A DNA stretch of 64,000 bases from Saccopteryx bilineata. Taxonomy: Eukaryota; Chordata; Mammalia; Chiroptera; Emballonuridae. The notes below the pieces were generated by a model, which saw only the letters and a list, made by a program, of their open reading frames with translations, made no database searches and was not told where the DNA came from. This document shows, one piece after another, positions 1 to 10,091 of the stretch (within the stretch, counting starts at the first letter, position 1; every line of letters begins with the position of its first letter). The stretch covers positions 132,088,522 to 132,152,521 of the forward strand of contig NC_089490.1 of assembly GCF_036850765.1 (NCBI RefSeq), written 5' to 3'. The position numbers were made by a program, and so were the translations under genes.

Positions 1-2200
1 ATTTTATATCCTGCCACCTTGCTGAATTTATTTATCAGGTCCAGTAGTTTTTTGACTGAGACTTTAGGGTTTTCTATATACAATATAATATCTGCAAATA
101 ATGATAGTTTTACTTCTTCTTTTTCAATTTGGATGCTTTTTATTTCTTCTTCTTGTCTGATTGCTGTGGCTAGGACTTCTAGGACTATGTTGAATAAGAG
201 TGGTGAAAGGGGGCACCCCTGCCTTGTTCCTGATCTTAAGGGGATTGCTTTTAATTTTTGCCCATTGAGTATGATGTTGGCTGTGGGTTTGTCATAGATG
301 GCCTTTATCATGTTGAGGTATGTTCCCTGTATTCCCACTTTGCTGAGAGTTTTGATCATGAATGGGTGCTGGATTTTATCAAATGCTTTTTCTGCATCTA
401 TTGAAATTATCATATGGTTTTTCTCCTTCCTTTTGTTTATGTGATGAATCACATTGATTGATTTGTGAATATTATACCAGCCTTGCCTCCCAACGATAAA
501 TCCCACTTGATTATGATATATAATTTTTTTCATATATTGCTGGATCTGATTTGCTAATATTTTGTTGAGAATTTTAGCATCTAAATTCATCAGGGATATT
601 GGCCTATAATTTTCTTTCTTTGTGTTGTCTTTGCCTGGTTTTGGAATCAGAATTATGCTCACCTCATACAATGAGCTTGGAAGACTTCCATCCTCTTGAA
701 TTTTTTGAAATAGCTTGAGAAGGATAGGAGTTAGTTCTTTGAATATTTGGTAGAATTCCGTTGTGAAGCCATCAGGCCCAGGACTTTTCTTTGTTGGGAG
801 TTTTTTGATAACTGTTTCATTCTCATTTGGTGTAATCAGTCTGTTTAGGTTTTCTGATTCTTCCAGATTAATTTTTGAAAGATTATGTGTTTTAAGGAAT
901 TTGTCCATTTCATCTGGGTTGTCTAGTTTTTTGGCATACAGTTCTTCATAGTATTTTCTTACAATATTTTGTATTTCTGTTGTGTCAGTTGTTATGTCTC
1001 CACTCTCATTTCTAATTTTATTTATTTGAGTCCTCTTTCTTTTTTTCTTGGTGAGTCTGGTTAAAGGTTCATCGATCTTGTTTACCTTTTTAAAGAACCA
1101 GCTCCTTGTTTCATTGATCCTCTGTATTGTTTCTTTAGCCTCTATATCATCTATTTCTGCTCTGATCTTTATTATTTTCTTCCTTCTACTACCTCTGGGA
1201 TTTACTTGCTGTTCTCTTTCTAGTTCTTTTAGATGTAGGGTCAAGTTTTTTATTTGAGCTTTTTTTAGGTTTTTAAGGTATGCTTGTAATGCTATGAACT
1301 TCCCTCTCAGGACTGCTTTTGCTGTGTCCTATAAATTTTGAGTTGATGTATGCTCATTATCGTTCGATTCTAGGAATTTTTTATTTATTTTTTGATCTCA
1401 TTGTTAACCCATTTGTTATTTAATAACATGCTATTTAGTTTCCAAGTGTTTGAGTATTTTTCAGTTTTTCTGTTTTGGTTGATTTTTAGTTTCATGCCTT
1501 GTGATCAGAGAAAGTGCTTGATATGATTTCAACCTTTTAAAATTTGTTCAGGCCACTTTTGTGCCCTAACATATGGTCTATACTAGAGAATGTACCATGA
1601 GCACTTGAAAAGAATGTATATTGTGCTACTTTAGGGTGAAAAGTTCTGAAGATCCCTATTAAATCGAGTTGATCTAGTGTGTCCTTTAGGTCTGCTGTTT
1701 GTTTGTTAATTTTCTTTCTTGAGGATCTATCTAATGATGTTAATGGGGTATTGAAATCCCCTACTATTATAGTATTGCTGTTGATCTCACCCTTTAAATC
1801 CATCAATGTCTGCTTTATATATTTAGGTGCTCCTATATTAGGTGCGTAGGTATTTATAATGGTTATATCTTCCTGTTGGATTGCTCCCATTACCATTATG
1901 TAGTGACCTTCTTTATCTCTTACTATAGCCTTTGTTTTAAAGTCCATTTTGTCTGATATAAGTATTGCTACCCCAGCTCTTTTTTTCGTTTCCATTTGCG
2001 TGAAATATTTCTTTCCATCATTTTATCTTCAGTCTATGTACATCTTTTGTTTTAAGGTGTGTCTCTTGTAGACAGCATATGTATGGTTCTGTTTTCTTAT
2101 CCACGCAGCTACCCTATGTCTTTTGATTGGATCATTTAATTCATTCACATTTAAGGTTATTATTGATATGTAGTTGTTTATTGCCATTTTATTCTTTAAA
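1..2200 (-). pseudogene. L1 ORF2 (endonuclease + RT), copy 1
   Basis: ORF2 is the L1 replicase: an APE-type endonuclease nicks the target and the reverse transcriptase copies L1 RNA there. The minus-strand segment 1,995-1,537 shows the endonuclease core, with AGVAILISDKMDFK, NTYAPN and IIVGDFNTPL (metal-binding Asp/Asn), continuing to SSIDHMLG. Positions 300-1 hold the RT palm. Where copy 2 has FADDMI, this copy reads FADI (87-98), a three-base in-frame deletion that removes one Asp of the catalytic pair. Further stops and frameshifts separate the pieces. The 3' half lies outside the window. Confidence 0.9.
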
Positions 2201-2334
2201 AATGTATTTGTCTTTTGCTATATTCTTTTTCCCCTTGATCTGTTTACAACAGGCCCCTTAGCATTTCTTGTAGCCTTGGTTTGGTTGTAGTGAATTCCTT
2301 GAGTTTTTTTTTTTTTTTTTGTCTGGAAAGCTTT

Positions 2335-3190
2335 TTATTTCTCCTTCAATTTTAAAGATAGCCTTGCTAGATAAAGTAGTCTTGGTTGTAGGCTCTTGTT
2401 CTGCATTACTTTGAATATTTCTTGCCATTCCCTTCTGGCCTCAAGTGTTTCTGTTGAGAAGTCAGAAGTCATCGTTATGGGTGCTTCTTTGTAGGTGATA
2501 GTGTTTTTTTCTCTAGCAGCGTTTAATATTTTCTCTTTATCACTTAGCTTTGGTATTTTAATTATGATGTGTTTTGTTGTGGATTTCTTTGGGTTTCTCT
2601 TTAATGGAGCTCTCTGTGCTTCTTGAACTTGTGAGACATTTTTTTGCTTTAATTTAGGGAAGTTTTCAGCTATGATATGTTTAAACAAAGTTTCTATTTC
2701 TTGTTCTTTCTTTTCTTCTTCAGGAACCCCTATGATGCGAATGTTATTTCTCTTCATGTTGTCACAGAGCTCTCTGTGAGTTTCCTTAGACTTTTTGAGT
2801 CTCTTTTCTTTTTTCTGCTCCACTTCCCTGCCTTCATTTATCTTGTCCTCTAACTCGCTGATTTGATTCTCAGCTTCATCCATCCTACTTTTAATTCCTT
2901 CCATTGTGTTCTTCATTTCTGATATTGTATTTGTCATTTCTGACTGATTCTTTTTTATTATTTCAATGTTCTTTTTTATATTTGCTATTTTTATTTAGGC
3001 GTTCGTAATGATCATCTATTGTTGTTCTAAGATCTTTGAGCATCCTAACAATTGTTATTGTAAACTCTGTATCTGGTAATTTGGTTATATCTGACTCATT
3101 CAGGTTTTTTTCTGGGGATTTCTCTTGATTCATTTGTGTTGCATTTCTCTGACTTCTCATTTTGTCTGTGTGAAAAAAGGTTTTGGCCAC
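2335..3190 (-). pseudogene. L1 ORF1 (RNA-binding chaperone), copy 1
   Basis: ORF1p is the trimeric coiled-coil RNA chaperone that coats L1 RNA. The N-terminal part (3,190-2,963) contains ITIVRMLKDLRTTIDDHYERLN. The second part (2,937-2,335) has a heptad-rich coiled coil (MKNTMEGIKSRMDEAENQIS), an RRM-like region with NNIRIIGVPEE, and a C-terminal domain ending in LEARREWQEIFKVMQNK. A frameshift or stop near 2,940-2,962 splits it, so no full protein is made. ORF1 of copy 2 at 61,255-62,206 is colinear. Confidence 0.9.
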
Positions 3191-4680
3191 TGTAGTCCAA
3201 TGCGTGTGACCTCTGTGTTCCCTACGTGTGATCCGTCTGCTGGCCCGCCACCCCCTCTGCTGCTGCTGCCTAGGATGTTCAGGTATGGGCGTTGCCAGTG
3301 CTAGCCCACTGGGGCTGTTGCTATGGTTTCTGCCTCTCCTTTACAGGAGGGGCTGTGATCACGTGCTCAGGTGTAAAAGCCTCAGTGTCCTTGGCCTTTG
3401 TGCCACCTCCGCAGGTGGGGTTATGCACTGAGCCTGGCCACAAGCCTTGGCTCTGAGGGCAGGGGTGAGTACCTTTGCTCAGCTGCTCTGCCTGATTCCA
3501 GGCTTTCACACTGCCTCTGCAGAAGGAGCCTGCTCACAGGATGGCTGCAAGCCTTGGCTCCATGTGCTGGGCAGGGCTATGTGCCAATGCTCAGTTGTGC
3601 AACTTCACCTGTTCTGGGCTTTTGCTCCACCCCTGTGGGAAGAGCCGGCTTCTGCATCAGGCCACAAGCCTCGGTTCTGTGGGCAGGGCGAGGCTGTGCT
3701 CCTGCGCCCTTGCTCAAGGGCGGGTCTCCACCCCTTTCAGGGCTCCTGCCCTTCCCCTACAGGCTGGGTTGCAGGCAGCCCACAGCTGGGCTTGACTACT
3801 TTTGCACATCTCCTCCTTCCCAGCTGGGCAAGACTGAGCTCACACCTTGGCCTCAGTTTTGGCCAGCTGGCTTCCACCCTTGCCAACAGAATTGCACTTC
3901 CACGTCCTACTGCCACCTGCCCTCAGGGAGCCCTCAGCCGTGTGGGTGGGGATGCTGCAGCTCAGACCCTAACACTCACTACTGTAGTCCAGACAGCCCC
4001 CTCCTTCTAAGCAACTCTGCTCTGAGAGCTTGTTTGGCCTGTGTCCTGCTTCCCTTTGCTGGTATTGATGTTTCCAGGGGAAATATTCACTTCAGATTTG
4101 GGGAGTGACTCATCCCAGGGGTTAGGGAGGCTTTCTCTCAAAGTGTTTCTCTTTGTGCCTCCTAGATTACACTCTCTTCCCGCTACTCAAGTCCTCTCCT
4201 TTCTCCCCATCCCCTGGAGCCCTGGGTGAGTGGTTGTGAGAGAGGTTTTCTGCGCGGTCCCTTTAAGAAGAATCCTGGGTCTGAGAAATCAGTCTCTTTC
4301 TCACAAACAGTATCCTGACTTGTTCCCAGCTAAATACTGTCCATACACCTCTTCTAGGCTCTGGGGCTGCAGGCTTGGGCTTTGTTTCTGGGGCTCAGGA
4401 CCCTCCCCTCTCTGCTAAACTCACTTCCTGCCATGTGAGTCTCTCCTGGCTGCCATTCGCTCTGGGGAGCTGGGTAGCCCTCTCCATGTTTCCGCTTTTT
4501 CTACCAGTCTCAGTGTGGCTTCTTCAGTGTTCCTTGGTTGAAGAGTCCTCTTAGTTTAGTCCAAAGTTAATTTAGTCCAAAGATGATGGTTTTTAAAATT
4601 AAGTTGTAATTCACTTTGGTTCTGGGAGGTGGAAGTTGGTACATCCGCCTACTCCATTTCCCAACTTGTCATCTCTAGCT
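3191..4680 (-). promoter_or_regulatory. L1 5' UTR, copy 1, with tandem repeats
   Basis: GC-rich region upstream of ORF1 where L1 carries its internal promoter. It is about 1.5 kb, against 0.9 kb in copy 2. A tandem repeat with anchor 'caagccttgg' recurs at 3,441, 3,548 and 3,665, giving spacings of 107 and 117 bases and covering about 3,431-3,774. Long open frames here (for example 3,398-4,108 on the plus strand) reflect the GC content, not genes. Confidence 0.7.
3431..3774. repeat. About 110-bp tandem repeats in L1 5' UTR
   Basis: Three diverged units share 'caagcct(t/c)gg', a following 'gggcagg' and a 'ccacccct' or 'tgcctctgc' block. They lie wholly in the 5' UTR of L1 copy 1 and are absent from copy 2. 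Confidence 0.55.
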
Positions 4681-4691
4681 GTAGATTTTTT

Positions 4692-5080
4692 TTTTTGCAT
4701 TTTTCTGAAGCTGGAAACAGGGAGAGACAGTCAGACAGACTCCCGCATGCGCCCGACCGGGATCCACCCGGCACGCCCACCATGGGGCGACACTCTGCCC
4801 ACCAGGGGGCGATGCTCTGCCCATCCTGGGTGTCGCCATGTTGTGACCAGAGCCACTCTAGCGCCTGAGGCAGAGGCCACAGAGCCATCCCCAGCGCCCG
4901 GGCCATCTTTGCTCCAATGGAGCCTTGGCTGTGGGAGGGGAAGAGAGAGACAGAGAGGAAGGCGTGGTGAAGAGGTGGAGAAGCAAATGGGTGCTTCTCC
5001 TGTGTGCCCTGGCCAGGAATCAAACCCGGGTCCTCCGCACGCTAGGCCGACGCTCTACCGCTGAGCCAACCGGCCAGGGC
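4692..5080 (-). mobile_element. SINE, long 'GGCCCTGGCCGG' type
   Basis: About 390-bp tRNA-headed SINE in reverse, with head 'ctctaccgctgagccaac cggccagggc' at its high end, a body with the recurring 'gctccaatggagccttggctg' block and a poly(T) at the low end. The perfect TSD tctagctgtagatttttt occurs at 4,674-4,691 and 5,081-5,098, and the insertion sits at the 5' edge of L1 copy 1. Confidence 0.93.
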
Positions 5081-5375
5081 TCTAGCTGTAGATTTTTTAT
5101 CCCCCGAGTCATCCTCAGACTCCAAGTTATCCTCATATTCACACCCCTCTGTTTCCAGCTCACCCTGATACTTTTCAGACAACAATTTGTCCTTATACAG
5201 AAACATTTCTACAAAAAGGTCCCTTATTTTTGACCCTAGCTGCCCTATAATTTTTTACTTTCGATTACACTTTCCCCAAAAACTTTCTTTACTCACTGTG
5301 TACACTTCACTTTGGAGAGTTCCATCACCTGCCTTCAGTTTTAGTTTCCTCATACTCATAATCAAGTCTTCTGTG
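5081..5375 (-). pseudogene. Class II ERV leader and start of gag
   Basis: On the minus strand this follows a Lys-type primer-binding site. It contains a conceptual reading segment with an acidic stretch (NLESEDDSGDKK) near the L1/SINE junction. I interpret it as 5' leader plus beginning of gag of a betaretrovirus-like provirus; the remainder is cut away by L1 copy 1. Only short open segments remain. The gag call rests on position and acidic composition, so it is tentative. Confidence 0.4.
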
Positions 5376-5384
5376 TGGGCGCCA
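5376..5384 (-). promoter_or_regulatory. Primer-binding site, tRNA-Lys type
   Basis: The minus strand reads TGGCGCCCA two bases beyond the LTR end. This is the classic start of a Lys-tRNA primer-binding site used by betaretrovirus-like (class II) elements, and it is what shows the adjoining sequence to be an LTR. Confidence 0.7.
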
Positions 5385-5386
5385 CT

Positions 5387-5799
5387 TGCCACGGACCAGC
5401 GTGGCTCCTAATAACGGTGCGGAATTAAGGAAACAGACTTGGGAGGACTCTTCAAATGCTGATGGCTATATCCGAGTGCCCCATAGCCCCAGTTTGCTTT
5501 ATTATATAGCTATATGCAAGTCAAGGAAGTCCTTGTTACAAAGTTACACATCTGAGGCTAAAGCAGGAACTCTCCCAAGGCATAAACAGGAATCCACCTA
5601 CCATGCATAAGAGAAATCAACCAATATCTCAACAAAGAGTAAGAGAAAGGGCATGTAAATTGCTTCCAGCGACTTAAGGAAGCAAGTGAAGTGGGTTCAA
5701 ATACTAAGCATCATAACCAATATGAAGGTGGTGGGGGGTGAACTTAGCCTTTTGCTAAGCCTTGAATCTACAAAGGCTTTTTGCCATTTATGGTCCACA
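5387..5799 (-). mobile_element. Class II ERV 5' LTR
   Basis: Reading the minus strand from 5,799: starts TGTGGACC, has a poly(A) signal AATAAA (5,498-5,503), a U5 of about 110 bases and ends ...GTGGCA before the Lys-type PBS. Length 413 bp. It interrupts the internal region of family A copy 1, whose homology to copy 2 stops exactly at 5,800. The opposite flank and other LTR are not in the window. Confidence 0.72.
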
Positions 5800-6872
5800 A
5801 GAACAAAGGTACATTTCACCAGTCTCTGAGCACTTTTCCAAAAGTGCAAAATGTCCTCGGCTTTCTTTCTAGCCATGAGAAAAGCTTCCCAGGGTGGGGG
5901 GAGTGCTTCCAGCAAATCTGCCCCCCACCCCCATTAGGGTATTTCACATTGTCCAAAATTTAAGTGTATTCAACAAAGGAGCAAGTGCTCATTCCAGTCG
6001 TAGTCCAGGAATCAGTCCATGGACATGGGGACTCAGCCACCTCCCTCATTCCTGCCATTCTGGCAGGTCTTACACTGTTCCAAGGAGGAGCACGTGGTAA
6101 TGGCACTCAATATTTTCATCTCTGCTCCAGAGAACATGATGGCATCCACCTCTATGTCCCAAAATTGCAGACCTACCAGGGGTGTAGAGGTACTCCTTCC
6201 AGCTGGGCTTTCATCTTCTGGAGACTGCAGATTGCAACTCCAGCCTGATTCTCCTCATCCTCCAAAGAGGTACTGGAAATATCAGCTTTCACCGCTGGAC
6301 TCGAGCCCTGGGCCACCACCACCTTCTGCTCAGCAGGCTTTGCAGCCCCAGCCCCAGCCTTAGCTCTGGCCTCCTGCCACTGCTGGCTCTCCACAACATC
6401 CAGGGCAAGCTGCAACTCACGAACATGTGATTCCTTCTCCAGCAGCTGCTCCATTTCCAGGCAAGTTTTGCAAACCTGGTCAGCCTCCTCCTCCAGCGCT
6501 TCTTCCAGCTCCAGGATCAGCATCTGTTTCTCCCACATTTCCTCCAGCTCCTTCCACTGCTCAGTTTGCAGGTCCCAGGCAAATCAACACTCTGCCATCT
6601 TGGCTGCTTCTCCTCTCCTCCACATGGCCTTACTCTGCTCTCCTCCCTGCTCTCTGCCCTCCTCCTAGAACATAATCACTCTTTCCCCAGAACAACATGA
6701 TCTCTCTTCCTTTTAAAACCTTTTGGCGTGAAAGCCCTCCTCAACACACATTAATATAATCATGCTCATCCCAAGCAAGAAAGGCAATTTATATTATCAC
6801 CTGGGCAATGGGCTTCCATGTGGGCAGCACCATCTTTAACAAAATGAGCATAATATATTTTATCTGCCCAAC
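5800..6872 (-). mobile_element. Family A LTR element, copy 1 (partial)
   Basis: Inverted partial copy of the element at 7,413-9,582. The LTR begins at 6,872 (TGTTGGGCAGATAAAATA on the minus strand) and is joined, after a deletion at about 6,580, straight into internal coding sequence. The internal region is cut at 5,800 by the class II LTR. Homology to copy 2 runs through the coiled-coil ORF and the downstream 'gaagcttttc...gaaatgtacc' segment. Confidence 0.82.
6173..6538 (-). pseudogene. Coiled-coil ORF of family A, copy 1
   Basis: 121-residue fragment related to the 196-residue ORF at 8,036-8,626, sharing EEADQV, LEMEQLLEKES, ELQ.ALDVV.SQQW, EQKVVVAQ.SSPAV and SLQKMKAQ. Its N-terminus is cut by the LTR-internal deletion and the C-terminus by a frame change after about 6,173. 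Function unknown; a Gag-like structural protein is the most likely origin given its place in an LTR element. Confidence 0.6.
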
Positions 6873-7412
6873 AGGTGTGGACCTCGCTGGCTATCAATTC
6901 CTTGAAATAAATTGCAACTCCAGAATGAGTAATGGGATCATGAATAACAGAATTTTGGGGGATGGTATTATGAGAGACAGGCCCTCCAGCTGCCTCTCCC
7001 CTTCCCCTCCCTAGGACATAGGGGTCGTGTGGGCCCTCCATGGGTTGGGGGTGGTGGCTTGTTGCTCTCCACTAGAGTGTAAGAAATTATAGAAGGAAAA
7101 ATAAGTATAAAGTGTACAAGACTAGCATTGGGAGAAGGGTTTCAACTCTCTCATGCGGGGCTGAGGTGGGTGTTGGATCCCCTCCAACTTTACCCTACCC
7201 TTCTCCAGTTTCGTCGTGTGGCATGGTTGTTGTCCTGTGTGGGAGGCATGGGATTCATGGGGGAGACCCACTGCTTTAGCCATAATAGTACCCTCTTGGG
7301 CACCAAGAATCCCAGGTACCTTAACCCTTATATTGACTTAATGGTGTAAAGCACTGTAGGTAAAAAAGATTAGTATCTCTTTGCCAGCTGGGTAGTTACA
7401 AAATAGTGAGTG
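6873..7412. other. Unassigned spacer between inverted family A copies
   Basis: About 540 bases between the two family A copies. It contains no convincing gene; the short open frames have no recognisable motif. It forms the potential loop of a large inverted repeat. Confidence 0.5.
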
Positions 7413-9582
7413 TGTTGGTCAAATATTTTGTAAATATGATATATAGATTTGATCGCTCATAGTTTGCATTGGGTGTGGGGGACAGGTTGTAAGCAGGCAG
7501 GGTCATTATACCCTAGTCTTAAAACTAAGGCTTAGACTTAAAACTAAGCCTTTCCCACCCTAAGTGACTTTGTATCAGAGACTTCCTTGTTTGTATATTG
7601 AATTAAAGGTTTTGATTTCTACACTATAAAATGAAGCAGACCGGGAGCTTGCTTTCTCTCAGTTCCTGAGATTAGCATTAGAGAGGACAGCAGAGAAAGG
7701 CCACGTGGAGGAGAGGAGAAGCAGCCAAGATGGTGGAGTGCTGAAGGAGAAGCCAGTTTGTGCAGAGTTTTTGCAGAGGAATGCATGAGGAATGGCCACC
7801 AGTTCTTGGCTCTGTTGTTTCATTACCGTCTGTCTGAATCAAACGGGAACCTGCATGTGAATGACCACGATGGTGGCTCCTGGCTATACATTTGGCGTGG
7901 TCTGTGGCAGGATTTGATACAGATCAGTATGGAGCCACCACCACCTTTGAGTGGTGGAGTAGAGAACTGGCTGCTGTTATGGTTCCCCATGGCTGTCCTT
8001 TTGGGGGCCATAAGCTGGCATGAGCTTTTACAGCCATGCGTGAGGAAACCAAGAGCCCTGTGGAAGAGGCTGCTTGGGACCTGCAAACTGAGCAGTGGAA
8101 AAAACTGGAGCAAACGTGGGAGAAAGAGATGCTGACTCCGGAGCTGGAGCAAGCACCAGAGGAGGCTGACCAGGTTCATGAGATTCATTTGGAAATGGAG
8201 CAGCTTCTGGAGAAGGAATCACAGGTTCATGAGTTGCAGATTGCCCTGGATGTTGTGGGGAGCCAGCAGTGGCGGGAGGCCGGGGCTGAGGCTGGGGCCA
8301 AGGCCAGGGTCGGGGTTGCAAGGCCCATGGAGCAGAAGGTGGTGGTGGCCCAATGTTCAAGCCCGGCAGTGGGAGATGGTGTTTTCAGTTCCTCTCTGGA
8401 AGATGAGAATCGGGCTGGAGTTGCAATCCGCAGTCTCCAGAAGATGAAAGCCCAGCAACAAGGAGTACTTACTACACCCCTGGTAGGTCTGCGATTTTGG
8501 GACATAGGGGTAGACGCCATCATGCTCTCTGGAGCAGAGATGGAAATGCTGATTGCCATTGCCATGTGCTCCTCCTTGGGACAGTGTAAGACCTGCCAGG
8601 ATGGCCAGGATGAGGGGAGTGGCTGAGTCCCCATGTCCGTGGACTGATTCCTGGACTACAACTGGAGTGAGCGCTTGCTCCTTTGTTGGATGGACAACAC
8701 CTTTGTATGGATTTTGGACAATGTAAAATACCCTGATGGGGGTGGGGGCGGTTTAGCTGAAGGCCATTCCCTGACCCGGGAAGCTTTTCCCACGGATAGA
8801 AAGAAGTCCGAAGACATTTTGTGCTTTTGGCAAAGTGCTCAGAGACTGGTGAAATGTACCTTTGTAATTGTTGAAATTGTATAATTTGTCATGTTGTTGT
8901 TATTTGTGTAATGTGCTTAATTTCCTTGTGCAGGAATACCTGTGCTTTAGATTGTGAAGTGAGCAAAAGGGGTTGAATGTTGGTCAAATAAGTTTGTAAA
9001 TATGATATATAGGTTTGTTCACTTATAGTTTGCATTGGATGTGGGGGCCAGGCTGGAAGCAGGTAGGGTCATTATATCCTAAGGCTTAGTTTTAAGACTA
9101 AGCCTTTTCTACCTTAAGTGACTTTGTATCTGAGACTTCCTTGTTTGTATATTGGACTAAAGGTTTTTGATTTCTACACTATAAAATGGGCAGACTGGGA
9201 TCTTGCTCTCTCTCGGTTCCTGCGATTAGCATTAGAGAGGAGAGCAGAGAAAGGCCATGTGGAGTAGATAGGAGATGCAGCCAAGATGACAGAGTGCTGA
9301 AGAAGAAGATGGGAAGTTTGTGCAGAGAGAAGGAGATGGGAAACAGAGGTGAATAAGGCTGGTGAGGTAGAAACCTTTGATTATAGGAAACTCGGATAAG
9401 TCAGTGGCTTTGGGAGCCCTGAATGGAAAGAGAAGTGTTTTCCCACTGTGTGTATTTCTTGCCTGACAGGTGCAAGCTAGGATTAAAGCTAATGGCCCAC
9501 TAGTTTTTGGCTCTGTTGTTTCATCATGCGAACCTGCATGGGCCAGGCGGCTGTGATGGTGGCCCTGGCTACTGGCTTTACA
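7413..9582 (+). mobile_element. Family A LTR element, copy 2 (complete)
   Basis: Complete short LTR retroelement: 5' LTR 7,413-7,890, internal region 7,891-8,978, 3' LTR 8,979-9,582. Both LTRs begin TGTTGGTCAAATA and end TACA. The 5-bp TSD GAGTG flanks it at 7,408-7,412 and 9,583-9,587. A purine-rich tract 'gagcaaaagggg' (8,961-8,972) precedes the 3' LTR as a polypurine tract would. The 5' LTR lacks about 130 bases present in the 3' LTR. With a 1.1-kb interior it has no room for pol, so it is non-autonomous. The 5-bp TSD and layout resemble class III (ERVL/MaLR) elements; that class is inference. Confidence 0.9.
8036..8626 (+). CDS. Coiled-coil ORF of LTR family A, unknown function
   Basis: 196-residue open frame between the two family A LTRs. 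Residues about 10-75 are rich in E, L, K and Q with heptad-like spacing (WKKLEQTWEKEMLTPELEQ, IHLEMEQLLEKESQVHELQ), predicting a coiled coil. An Ala/Gly-rich linker follows (AGAEAGAKARVGVARP), then SLEDENRAGVAIRSLQKMKAQ and a C-terminal segment with LVGLRFWDIGVDAIMLSGAE and two closely spaced Cys (CKTCQD). No protease, RT or zinc knuckle is seen. An in-frame stop lies just upstream of the chosen ATG. A second copy is present inverted at 6,173-6,538. By position it should be a gag-derived or captured protein; I do not recognise it and whether it is translated is unknown. Confidence 0.5.
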   Translation: MREETKSPVEEAAWDLQTEQWKKLEQTWEKEMLTPELEQAPEEADQVHEIHLEMEQLLEKESQVHELQIALDVVGSQQWREAGAEAGAKARVGVARPMEQKVVVAQCSSPAVGDGVFSSSLEDENRAGVAIRSLQKMKAQQQGVLTTPLVGLRFWDIGVDAIMLSGAEMEMLIAIAMCSSLGQCKTCQDGQDEGSG

Positions 9583-9587
9583 GAGTG

Positions 9588-9877
9588 CATTTTATTTTTC
9601 TCAGTCAATCAATAATTCATTGGTGTAGTAGTTTACAATCCTCTTATTGTAAACTGTACTAAAATTGTTCTAATAATAAGGCATATAGAATTGTATAGCC
9701 TGCCAAATCCAAAACTTCCTTTTTGTACCAAGGATCCCTTGCTGTGTAAAAAATATTGTTCATGTTAGAGATGTATGTTATTTCAAGAGCCTTTTGTTAA
9801 TTCCTTTTTATTTACTGTTTCATAGCTTTGTGATGTTGAAATCTTGGTTTGGGTATTAGGGAATATGTTTGGTTATT
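9588..9877. other. No feature recognised
   Basis: AT-rich sequence downstream of family A copy 2 with no gene, repeat or motif I can name. Confidence 0.4.
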
Positions 9878-9891
9878 AATAATGTCTTTTT

Positions 9892-9920
9892 TAAAAGACT
9901 TTATTTATTCATTTTAGACA

Positions 9921-9958
<38 letters not shown>

Positions 9959-10077
9959 AGCAGGAAGCATCAACTCCCATATGTGCCTTGACCAGGAAAG
10001 CCCAAGGTTTCAAACTGGTGACCTCAGCATTCCAGGTGGATGCTTTATCCACTGCACCACCACAGGTCAGGTCAGGC
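9892..10077 (-). mobile_element. SINE, short 'GACCTGTGGTGG' type
   Basis: Reverse-oriented SINE: T-rich and (GA)n tail at the low end (9,921-9,955), head 'cactgcaccaccacaggtcagg' at the high end. The TSD aataatgtcttttt occurs at 9,878-9,891 and 10,078-10,091. Confidence 0.92.
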
Positions 10078-10091
10078 AATAATGTCTTTTT

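Larger units (their letters stand above)
1..4680 (-). mobile_element. LINE-1 copy 1, 5' two thirds
   Basis: Minus-strand L1 cut by the window start. Positions 1 to about 3,180 match 58,671 to about 62,215 of L1 copy 2 nearly base for base, so the two are the same or sister subfamilies. Reading the minus strand from 4,680 downward gives a GC-rich 5' UTR, ORF1, then the endonuclease and reverse transcriptase parts of ORF2. The extreme 5' end (about 4,618-4,680) resembles the 5' end of copy 2 at 63,060-63,120, including 'cctactccatttccca' against 'cctactccactgccat'. The RT Asp pair is damaged and both ORFs have breaks, so it is inactive. Confidence 0.93.

Noticed and set aside
3398..4108. 236-codon plus-strand open frame in GC-rich DNA
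   Set aside because: Lies in the L1 5' UTR on the opposite strand; Cys/Pro/Leu-rich by composition, with no domain.
4636..5064. 142-codon frame with Arg/Pro-rich protein
   Set aside because: Entirely within a reversed SINE. The same frame recurs in the copies at 27,115-27,408, 51,245-51,487 and 60,175-60,453.
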